64,000 nucleotides of DNA from Tubiluchus corallicola (taxonomy: Eukaryota > Priapulida > Priapulimorpha > Priapulimorphida > Tubiluchidae). Both the position numbers and the translations under genes were made by a program. The stretch spans positions 625,001 to 689,000 of the forward strand of contig JAQGDQ010000037.1 in NCBI GenBank assembly GCA_030141605.1, in the 5' to 3' direction. Below, piece after piece: positions 32,350-43,000 of this stretch; positions within the stretch are counted from its first letter, which is position 1; every line of letters starts with the position of its first letter. The notes beneath the pieces were generated by a model. That model did no database searches, was not told where the DNA came from, and saw only the letters and a program-made list of their open reading frames with translations.

Positions 32350-33655
32350 GGAGGGCACTAGCCCAAGTAGGATTGGCGTACATGGGCTAGCTCAAGTAGG
32401 ACGCGTCGTACCTTACCTTATCTTATGTTACCTTATGTTGCTTTGGCAAAGTTGTTCTTCTAAATCGTGCATACATATTCGTATCCGTATCCTCAAAGGA
32501 GGCCTTGTATTTGTAGACTATCTCCTTCTCAGCCCAGTGCTTTCCAACCTTTTCTTAAATACATCTGCACTTGGTGCACATACCATATTGTTGGGTAAAC
32601 TATTCCATGCATCTACAAGTCTGTGCAAAAAACGATTCAATCCTATACACTTTTTTGATCTGAACTTGTATAGCTTTACTGAATGGCCTCTGGTGATCGA
32701 TCTGGCCACATGCGATCTCAGTTTCAACTGTGGGCTGTAATCATATACATTCGTTAAGATCTTAAAGCCTCTATCGTATCACCTCTCAGTCCCCTGTAAG
32801 TTAGAGTTGGCAGTTTAAGGAACTTTAAATGGTCAGTATACGATAATTCTTTCAAGTTATTCAAGTTATTAAGCTTTCTTGTCGCATACTTTTGTACTTG
32901 TTCTAGCTGATCTATATATTTGACCATTGATGTGTGCCATACTGTGCTTGAAAACACCAACTGAAGCATAACGAGGACTTTGTACAGACAGATGAACATA
33001 CTGCGGGTCAAAGTACTAAAAGCTCTAGTTATTATCTCCACCATCTTCTTAGCTTTGCTTATCTTTTCCTGGATGTGATGTTCAGATGTGAGCAATCTCA
33101 ACTCAGGGTATCTGGTAACTAATTTCATCTCTAACCAGGGCGTAATCAGAAGTTGGATTATTTTCTTTCCTAGGTGTTATATTCATCGCCTTACATTTAC
33201 CAAGATGAAAAGCTAACAACCAATCTTTTCTCCATTTAGTCATACTATGAAGATCTTCTTGAATGTTTTCCCTATCCTGCTGTGATTCAATTATAATGAA
33301 CAGTTCTGTATCATCTGCAAACACAAAGATCTCAGACACTACTTCTGGAAGGTCATTGATGTAGATGAGAAATAATATTGGACCAAGGACGCTGCCCTGT
33401 GGAATTCCACTATCTGCATTTCGCCAGCTTGAGCTACATCCCTGTACGATGACTCCTATTGCTCAAAAATCTGCTATGCACGTAACTGCATCAATCGCAT
33501 ATGTTCTCAACTTACACAATAACCGTTTGTGGGGCACTTTTTTGAAATGATTTTTCAAAGTTCATATACGCGACATCCACATTTTCTCCACAATCCAGTA
33601 CATGAGCTAGCCCAAGTACGATGCATCCGTGCATGGGCTGCCCAAGTAGGACACT
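32350..33655. repeat. Repeats AGCCCAAGTAGGA flanking the LINE fragment
   Basis: The motif CTAGCCCAAGTAGGA or a close variant (CATGGGCTAGCTCAAGTAGG) occurs twice at 32352-32402 and twice at 33606-33650, on both sides of the LINE remnant. It contains an imperfect palindrome. The LINE probably inserted into, or carries, a short tandem repeat. Confidence 0.65.
32405..33600 (-). mobile_element. 5'-truncated, frameshifted LINE (CR1/L2/Rex-like reverse transcriptase)
   Basis: On the minus strand, in order: a decayed motif resembling YLDFSKAFDKV, then GIPQGSVLGPILFLIYIND, then the catalytic FADDT (near 33310), then the C-terminal region with RGDTIE, TRGHSVKLYKF and AWNSLPNNMV. This order is standard for the non-LTR reverse transcriptase and its tail in the CR1/L2 group. 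At least two frame shifts and stops break the frame, so it is a dead copy. The element ends on the minus strand in a TAAGGTAAGGT-type tail near 32405-32440. The 5' end is truncated near 33600. Confidence 0.9.
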
Positions 33656-34345
33656 AGAGACAGGTCACGAATTGAGTCATTAACCATACTGGCAGCATCC
33701 GTTGTTCTTGTTTATTTAATAATAATAATTGAAAATATCAATACACGTTGAATAATTTGTTATGAATCTGACAGAATAAAAGAATCTTATTTTGAGCTAG
33801 TAGAATGACCAATATTCAATTTGGCTTCGATATTAACCTTTTTGAAGTGAAATAAGCCCACTTTTTCGGTGATTGCAACATTTGCTTAAGGTATATCTTT
33901 TTTTACATTGTCTCGCTTCACAGACAGATAATCTGTTTCACTACCTCTTGGACAAATAATTGTTTTCTACTAAGTAAATGAGTAAGTAGATACTTAGTTT
34001 GATATTATGATGATATTAATGGAGCAAATAATAATAATGATGATATTATTGTAAAAAAATACATTTGTAAATTGTCAAACACTATCCATCATTATTATAA
34101 AGTTACTTTTTTTCTAAAACAAGTAAATTTTTTTCTAAAATCGTTTGCATTTGTATTGCACAACATTGCGCCTATTGTTTGGTTGGCTGTTTCTGCGAGG
34201 CTGACAGTTTCTCTCTCTCTCTGTACAAGTGTGGCATTTAAGTCTATGTAAAAAATTTGATTAACTATCTGATGTTCATCTTAAAAAGAATTTTGGACAT
34301 GAGTAGAAAAGGTTATATTGCCCTTTTTTATATAGTTGTTGAAAC

Positions 34346-37300
34346 ATGACGACTGCTGCTCGCCCCACATTTGAACCTGCTAGAGGAGGACGTGGAAAAG
34401 GAGAAGGTGATCTTAGTGCACTTTCTAAACAATATTCGAGTAGAGATTTGCCAGCTCACACCCGCTTGAAATACAGGTAACTTTAACAACTAGTTGTTTT
34501 GTACATTTCTATTTTTCAGCACCTTACATCTTCAGTAAATAAATAAGTGATCGTCTGGAAATTAACTTTTGGATAGTTTGTTTTTCTCATGACAAGCTGT
34601 CAATTCAGTGTGCTATCTTGGGGAATTATTGTTAATAATTAACTAGGTTCTGGTCCTGCTACAGCCATGTCTATTGAGCTTCTATATTACGTGGGCTCTG
34701 TTTGTGAATGTTGAACTTCTTCTTTCCAATCTCTTGTCTCAGTGTAGATTTCAGTCACTACAAGTTCCGAACTAAGTAGAGTTCACTGTATAACCTTCTC
34801 ATTAAATTTTTATTGTTATATGGGCTATATTCCTATATGCTCACATGTATATCCTTTGTTTTCCTGAGCTATTGTTTATATAGAGGCTAAAATGCTTGAA
34901 AGTTATTTGAAGAAAATATTAGTTGTTGTTATACCTGTAGCTCCAGTTTGGTAGCAATTTTTATATTTTGATTGAGCTTTTTCAGAATCTTTAACACATA
35001 ATTGCTTTATTTTCTAAAGTAACACTGTTCAATTATTAATTGAAAAATTTCATTAACTACCAAAGCAGTATTTGCACCATCCTTTAAAGAGCCATTTTGG
35101 TCATGATTTGCAGCAGCTCTTGAATGCACACAACCCTGGTATCCTTTTAAATGTTTGAGCTAAAGATCCATAACCTTCTTAGCAGTGAGCTGTTGATCAG
35201 AGGGGAATTGGTTTATTAAAATTTGCCAGTCTTTGTCAGTAGCTAGGACTGGGACTTAATGTAGCTTTGTTCTGTTCATTGCTCAAAGAGTCTTTTTTGT
35301 CTTCTAGAGAAACTGGCCAGGCAACACAGGAGGAAGTTCGTGGCCGTGATTTGAGACGTGATTTGGAAGACAGAGAGCGAGCTGTAAAAGATAAGAGAAG
35401 CGGCCGTGAAGCAAAAGGTAATGGATTTGATGATGCGGTTGAATGACTTAACAGAAAATGTTGGTGAACATTATGATTTAGACCTTGTTTTGACCTTTCT
35501 GTCGTGAAGTTCATTATAAGCCCTGGTTAATCTTGTCATCGTCAAGCAGTAGGCAAGGAAGAGCACTAAGCTTCTCTTTAAGTGTAAGCTGGATAACATT
35601 TCAAAACTATCTTCAGTCATTCCTGCGGCTTCCAAGACTGCTGTGTAAGGGAATAGAAATTAACCCAGTATTTAAAAAAACTAACCACTTTCTTTGAGTG
35701 GCAGCTACATGTAGCTTCTTTTACTATGATTATGTATTGATGTGCTCCAAGTACAAGCTTCTTAGCTATTGATTACAATCATTACACATAATAACATTTA
35801 AAAAGTTTTTTTCTTCATGATTTTGAGTTTTATATCTTTAATTCAAGTAAAATGCGCTGGGATCATATTCACATATATTCTAATCATGTTTGTATATGAC
35901 ATGAATGTAAGCATGGCTTTCTATACAAAATTCTGTACTCATTACTACTGTATTAAAATTTAGTCAAAGTTCAATATTGCACCTTTTATTTGACTTTGTA
36001 AAACATGATAAAATTATTACAATGAAGTTGAATGTTATCATTTCTAAGGCTTTGTTAGAAACTAACTGCTAGCATTTCATTTTAAAGATGTGTCATTTGT
36101 TATGTATAGCCCAGCCTTTTTTTAATGAAAGGAAAAAAATAAACCTTTTTTTTCAGATGTAACCAAGCGCCCAAGATTAGATCAAATTCCTGCTGCAAAT
36201 TTGGATGCAGATGATCCAGTTGATACAGGTGTAAGTGGTATTCATTTATAATCTGAAATTGTCTTTATGTGTTTTGAACTTTGTTGCTTTTACGCTGTGT
36301 TTTTGCACTATGCTTATAGTAATTATAATTTTGTTTAGGACGTAGTCCAGGGATTAACACCTTAAGTACCTCAATACTTATTTTCAAGGTAGTCCCGATT
36401 ATTATTACCCACATGTTACTTTGATAAACCCGCGTGCTTGTTCAAGGAACCAGCGGTTCAGTTCTTTAAGTCTTAGATATGACTCGGTCGGGAGTTGGAC
36501 CCTTGACCTCCTGGGTGGGAAACGAATACACTACCTGCTTAGTTACAACAAGGTGTAAGTTACAAATTGCCTTGACAATGAACATTCTAAAACTACATCA
36601 TAATGATCATAATGCATTATTTTCTTTTGTTTTGTTAACAGCAGTATTTAGCACAGATTAAAACAAAGAGGACAATATATATAATTTATATTTCTATAAC
36701 ATTCACTCTGATAACTGAATGTCAAAGAAATTTTGAAAGTAATTTTGGAAATGCAAAATTTTAAAAACGATTTGCAGTTTATCAGCTAATGTTACATGAA
36801 TTATTTTGCACAGGATGTAGATGATGTAGATGAAGATGATGATAGTGAAGATGACACCGCTGAACTTATGGCAGAACTTAATCGAATAAAAAGGGAGAGA
36901 GCAGCAGAACAAGCAAAAAGGGTGAGTTTTGACATATTTTTTTAATAGTGGGAAAAGTTCTTGTAAATGCAGTTATAGAGCCTAAATATACAACTAGGTA
37001 AATTTATACTCCGTGTGCTGCGCTATTGCCCAGTGCACGATTCCATGGACCCCATGCTGCCCTATTTGTTCATGAGAGATCCTTTGGCAGAGTGGTTTGC
37101 TCTAGTTACACAATGCATATATTTGGCGCAGTAAATTTAAATGTCTAGGACTGATTTTAAATCATATCTTTGCAATGAAATCTTTTTGTTGCCTTTTAAG
37201 TGACAATTTATAGTATGCCAATTTATTGTCCTTTCTAGAGTTGAAGTGTTTGTGCATATATTGTTTAAAAGTTTATAATGTTTAAACATTGATGTGTTAA

Positions 37301-39377
37301 GACCGCACCTGTTTATACTTTCTCAGCCAGACAAAAATAGGCATGGTGGTACAGTGGTTTAAATTGAGTATAATGGTTTTAACATTGATGCGTTAAGACC
37401 GCATTTGTTTATACTCTCTCAGCCAGACAAAAATAGGCATGGTGGTAGAGTAGTCTGAATTGAGTTACAGCATTCCTGTGCTACCTCACCAATCGCACTT
37501 AAATTTGCCGGCTATGAGGTGTTTCCAACAATGGACACATTGCTTTGCATCATCTCTGAGAGAGTCACTTGCACGCATTGTTCCAAGGCCATTTCTGGTA
37601 CCTCACCTGCCCATTAAGGCAGTGCCCTTCTAGGGCATTTATAGCCTTTGTCTCAGACCTTCCCAGGGATGTGAAAGGTAACAAGTACCTGCATGTAAAC
37701 CCTACAAGTGAGCATTACAACCATGCCACTTCCTTTTGATGCAGGGATCCTCTTATAAACATATGTTTTTAAATTGGAAACTTCTTGTGGTATGCTAAAT
37801 AAGTTTTTCGTAATTTTCATTTAGCTTAAGCTAGTGGTACAAAGTGTATAAGAATGACTACTTGAAGGGAATAGGTAAATGTACACTTTATTTTTCAAAT
37901 ATCTGTTACTTCAAATATGGTCAAATTTAGCAGATTGTTGTGGTATATATAATGAAAAGATTGTGCTGCCACCTATAAGATAAAAGTCAAATTTTTCACT
38001 CAGAACAATTATGAAAATTTTGCTGTGATATTGACAAACTGACCAAAAGTGTATCTAAGTAAATTTGAAATTATGATTCAAAATATTTTTAAAAGACAAA
38101 TTGAAAAGGAAGTGTTAATTCGTTTTTAATATAGGCAGTACTGTGTGCTGATGATACTTTTCTTAAGCAGTTTTTGTCAGTTGGTAACTATTGTGTTAAT
38201 TTTGTATAGAAGTTTAGCTTAACAATAATAACAATAGCAATTTTTTCAGCATTTTATGTACTGGGAAGTCCATCAATGTGATGTAGGCATTTTGTGCAAA
38301 ATAAATACTACCTTTACAGATATGCCATTAGAATTTTGGGGTGCAATATAATGGTGGTAGTCTACAAATATAATTTCACTTACTTTGGAAAATGTTATTA
38401 AATGCTTCAAGTACTGTTTGTTTAGAAAAAACACTATTATCAGTGTCCCAGCGAAATGCAATAATATAAACAAAGAAATGCCTAACAATTACTGTATGAA
38501 AATAGTCCCATAGTCTATTAGAAGCTAATGGGTGGTTACAAGCTAATTCAGTTTTATTCATTATATTATAGTGCTTTTAAAGAATAAGTATAATGAAATA
38601 TTAGAATTAGTTTTTTACTATGCTTGCACGTAATGTACATTATATACTGTTATGTGAAATGACCAGTTTTATTCCATATGATATTCAATTCTTTGACACT
38701 GCCATACTCACAAAACACTTACGTTAATTTAACCTTTGTTTTTGTGTATAACTCTGATAATAATAAGTTTTACTTTTACTGAAATGCTGTGTCTTGTAGG
38801 AAGTTGAAAAAAGGGCAGAAGAGGAAAGAATTCGAACAGAAACATTTCTCAGTGGAAATCCTCTTCTCAACCAGCAAAAAGGAGATTTTAAAGTGAAACG
38901 AAGGTATGTTGATAAGAGAATGTAAAGAATGCTTAATTTATTATACACCAGATTACATTTTGCAGAAGCACAAACAATCTTGTATTGCAATTTGAAATAG
39001 AGGTGTTTCAATAACAGTGTTGCATAATTATCTTTGAGTTTGTCTTTGGACACAATACATCTAGTATAATTCAGGTCATGCAATATCCAGCGTATTCCAT
39101 TGTAAATGCATTTACATACTTTACTTAGTGTTTTAACAATTACATTAACTGCCACATTTTGTAGATTATTTTCAAAATGTCAAACATATAAACATAGCGT
39201 TCTATGTTCAAGGCTGATCTCTTAACAGTTTTCCGTTTCAATATATATAGGTGGGACGATGATGTGGTATTCAAGAACTGTGCTAAAGGTCTCTCTGAAC
39301 AACCTGAAGGAAAGTTCATCAATGACACTTTACGTTCTGAATTTCATAAAAAGTTTATGGATAAGTACATTAAATAA
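34346..39377 (+). CDS. CWC15: Spliceosome-associated protein CWC15
   Basis: Component of the Prp19/NTC-associated splicing machinery in the nucleus. There are six exons: 34346-34476, 35308-35417, 36157-36230, 36814-36921, 38800-38903, 39251-39377, all GT-AG and phase-consistent. The product is 217 residues (human 229). The N terminus [19 protein letters not shown] is nearly invariant in the family. [16 protein letters not shown], an acidic run ([10 protein letters not shown]), a charged helix with repeated KRERAAEQ-like segments, and the C-terminal [14 protein letters not shown] and [10 protein letters not shown] follow in the usual order. An imperfect 41 bp tandem copy of the terminal codons and stop follows directly. 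A SINE-like piece and a 96 bp tandem duplication sit in introns 3 and 4. Confidence 0.97.
36478..36560 (-). repeat. tRNA-derived SINE-like fragment
   Basis: The minus strand reads GTCAAGGGTCCAACTCCCGAC, close to a tRNA T-arm/B box with paired GGG/CCC. No good D-arm or acceptor stem is visible, so it is not a functional tRNA. It lies in CWC15 intron 3. Confidence 0.4.
37285..37467 (+). repeat. Tandem duplication, 96 bp period
   Basis: AACATTGATGTGTTAAGACC at 37285 recurs at 37381, and both copies run through CTCAGCCAGACAAAAATAGG to GGCATGGTGGTA. The GGCATGGTGGTACAGTGGTT segment resembles a tRNA A-box region (Gly/Glu type), so the duplicated unit may be the head of a SINE continuing to about 37700, where the sequence is more GC-rich than its surroundings. 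It lies in CWC15 intron 4. Confidence 0.8.
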
Positions 39378-39438
39378 ACTCAAGGCTACTGAATTCTATG
39401 GATAAGTACAGCAAATAAACTCAACGCTGATGAATTCT
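39357..39438 (+). repeat. 41 bp tandem duplication of the CWC15 stop-codon region
   Basis: ATGGATAAGTACATTAAATA at 39357 recurs at 39398 as ATGGATAAGTACAGCAAATA, each followed by AACTCAA..GAATTCT. The second copy is untranslated because the stop lies in the first. Both copies contain AATAAA, so the duplication may also double the poly(A) signal. Confidence 0.9.
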
Positions 39439-40085
39439 AAGGTTCTGTAAATAATTTTGTGTACACTAATTTAGATTTATGTTTTAATGTGTTACATTTG
39501 TATACCCTGATTGCCATTAGCCAGCGACATATTTTTCCCAGAAAATATTCTTTTATGTGATGACTTCTTTATTTTATTTTTTTTTAATAACAATTGCCGA
39601 AGGATCAACATCATTTTGCAATAATATTTTCTGTTACTGCCAATTTGGCTGGAAACAGTTAGTTGACTAGACATCCTACATTTTAGTAAGGTGTACAAAC
39701 TCAGATTATTGGCACTGCTTGCATTATGGTGGCTGCACACTATATTCTTTCTACGTTTTGTAAATATTCGTGTCTGGCATATTGATTGGAAGGGCAATAT
39801 TCAGTACATCTCTGGCTCTCGAGAGATTCCGATTACTACCAGTGGTGGTTGTTTTCATTTCCATATCCTGCAGGTGTTGTCTTTACTACCTGTAATAATA
39901 TGTATGTTACATAATATGTATGTTACATCTTTACTAAAAATTTGGTTGCTTTAAATAATGTGGATTAAACATTTTAAACTTTTTGTCAATTATTTTCATA
40001 ACATTATCCATCTGTAAAATGTAAATTAATTAGCTAATTATAATATGCAAAATTTAGTGTAAATAAAAACTGTTTATTAACAAGA
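39378..40085. other. Convergent 3' region between CWC15 and DAW1
   Basis: About 0.7 kb separates two stop codons on opposite strands. It contains the CWC15 tandem duplication and AATAAA signals on both strands. I see no gene in it. Confidence 0.6.
40073..40078 (-). terminator. Poly(A) signal of DAW1
   Basis: AATAAA on the minus strand starts only a few bases after the DAW1 stop codon at 40086-40088, which would give an extremely short 3' UTR. Confidence 0.5.
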
Positions 40086-43000
40086 TTACACATTTTTCAG
40101 TGCACCTGTAATAATTATGTCTCCTTCATAGTTGAAAGCACAACTGAATATCTCATCGGAATGTCCTTGGAGAACTTGTAAACATGTTCCCGTATCTGGC
40201 TGCCACAACCTTGCTGTCTTATCTGCACTGGCTGTCATAATGCGAGTGCCTTGTGGATTAAAGCAAGCCTGTGGAAAATTTTTTGCCATTTTAAAAGTTG
40301 CCTACGAGTTTACATTATCAAGATAATAATTCCGTACAATAATAATGAAAACTGTCAGTTACATCTCTACCTTGGAAAGTTCTCCTTCATGCCCTTTCAA
40401 TTTGGTGATACATTCATGTGTAGCTACATCATACACTCTCGCTGTACTGTCTGCCGAAGCAGTCACCAAGTATTGTCCAGTAGCATCAAATGATACATCT
40501 AGTACTTCGTCAACATGTCCAAACAGCGTACCAACACACATTCCTGGCATGTAAACAGAAACAGTTGAAAAAGCATTGAGATTCCCCAGTCATTAGACAA
40601 ATCTTGCTTACTTTTCATTTATTACCATTTGTTTGTAGCACTGAAAATTGACATAATAACAATTTATGTCAATCTGGTTGTTATCTGGTTTAAGCACAAA
40701 TAGAGTGGTCATGTATGAAAGGTAGGCAGGGCAGTTATTCACTGGCCTGTCTTGCTTAGCCGATTATTCGGAAATTTCCAGAGAAACTTAAGATTGTTTG
40801 CAGCATTGTTTGTTTATTTACTATAGAAACAGCCACAGTTATTTGTTTATTAACTATACACACGATAATTTACCTTTGATGCCAAACTGCTTGCTTCGAG
40901 GACCTTTAAAACAATAAAAATCTTATGGATATTCTTACTGTTCCAGCTGCATTAAATGGTTATCAGTTAAGGCTACCTAATGCTGTGTCCCAAATCCTAC
41001 AAGTACCATCCATGGATGCACTAGCAATGAGTGAGCAATCGAAGTTAAACTGTACACTGCTCACTTCTGCCCTGTGCCCAATCAACTTGTGGATGTTAAC
41101 ACCACTACGTACGTCCCAGAGACACAGTGTGTGGTCAAATGAACCAGTTATTAATTGGTTTCCTGTTGTATTGAACGACATGGCTATTACTTCAGCTGTA
41201 TGACCCTGTAAAATAATTTAGTTCACTTAAACTTTAGAACTTTAGCAAAACTTTAGAATGTTCAGTTCAATTAACATGACAACTGGCCATTTTAACTCTG
41301 TGTTTCGAAATTTTTACAGACTCATTCTGCCAAATATATACTGCATACAGAAACACTGTATGTTCTGTACGGTCAGATAAAAGGACGCAATAAGCAGTTG
41401 GCAAAAAGTAGTTATATTGATATAAAAAAACACTATATTATTTTTACTTTAAATGTAACTAAATCCTTTCCGGTCTCAACGTCCCATAGTTTTGATCGTG
41501 CATCCATAGAAGCAGTGGCAACTAGTGTACTCTGAGGGTTGAATCCCACGCATACCTGCGATACACATTATAACCTAATACATAAATTATTATTATAACT
41601 TGAATTTAAATAAAAGCATTAACGTTGAAAGACTTATTTATCAAAGCTGCTAGGTAGAGCTGTTTGTGTTTAATGAGATTTTTCAGATCTGCACTCTGAC
41701 TGGAAATCCCCTAGAGAGTTTATTTAACTACCAATCAAAACAAAGGTTAGTCCAACAAGCCTCTAGCTGGATGTTTTTTATAAATAAGCTGCTGCATTTG
41801 CATAATACCTTCATTGCAATAGTAAAATGTTTTATGACACTAACCAGGATGTCCATTACCCAAATATTCATATAGTTATCTCAGTTAAACAGCTTAGCTG
41901 TTAAGGAAACACAATACGTTACAGAAAGTAACACTTTTCCGTGTTACTTTCAGTGACAGAAATAGCAGACAAACTGACATACAATTTCAGCTGAATGTCC
42001 CTTGAGAGTGTGATGACATGTTCCAGTTTCTGCATCCCAAACTCTGCATGTCTTGTCAAAAGCGCCAGTAGCTATTTTGTCACTAAAACAACAGCGAAGC
42101 CAATATTTAGTATGTCAGAATGAGTCGGTTGTTCACATTCATTGCAAGTACAATCAATAAAAAAACAGAAAAAGGTCAATAAGGTCAATTAATTGTACTG
42201 TACAGCACTATTGGTCATGTCCTAAGGGTGTAGCTGGATGGCCTAAAGCAAGTGCAGTGATTAATAAAAACTCAATAACTGACACATATATAATATACAA
42301 TCGATATAAAATACAACTTGCTAATACAAAACAGAATCTTATCCAGGAATCTCTAAAAGAAACTGCAAAGTTTTATTCCTGATATTTTCTATTCAGTCCT
42401 ACTTAGGTTTTTTCTGTCAGGTAGTTTTTTGTCTTTCAGGTGACAAAAGAGTGGATTTTGCATTACAATTTTATTCTAGCCAAAATTATGTGTACTTTAC
42501 TCTATCATAGTCGGTTAATGTAGACCTATTACACTGTAATTGTTAAAAAAAACATACCCGAAAGGATTATTAAAAGTTATTGCATAAACTACATTTTTGT
42601 GTCCACTAAGAGAAACAATTTCACTTCCTGTCGCAGTGTCCCATACTTTACATGTCCTGTCATAGCTGCCGGTAATGAACTTTGAGCCACTTTTGTTGAA
42701 AGCAACATTAGTAAGCGGTAAAGTGTGTGCTCTGAGAACCTGCATAGCAAAAAGCTTTTGAAAGTAAACTAACATCTGGTAATAACAATAACGGTTAACT
42801 GCAGTAAATAAAAGTATGGGCCTACTAGGCTACAGGGCCATCTTAATAGCATTATAGGCCCAGGATAAGCAGTGCATTTGGGTCCCTACCTACGCAACCA
42901 CTCACAGGAATTAAATTTTTTAAATTTTTTAGTTTAAATTTAAAAATGGTCGGTAAAATTAAACATACACTGTCTATTTATTGTATTGGTATTTCCAACG

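Larger units (their letters stand above)
30212..34345. other. Intergenic, transposon-rich region between CCT5 and CWC15
   Basis: The two genes diverge from this 4.1 kb region, which must hold both promoters. It contains a 771 bp DNA transposon and a LINE fragment with flanking repeats. I see no gene in the rest. A short CT run lies at about 34209-34222, close to CWC15. Confidence 0.6.

Noticed and set aside
38724-39155. 143-residue minus-strand frame.
   Set aside because: Antisense of CWC15 exon 5 and the following intron; no homology.
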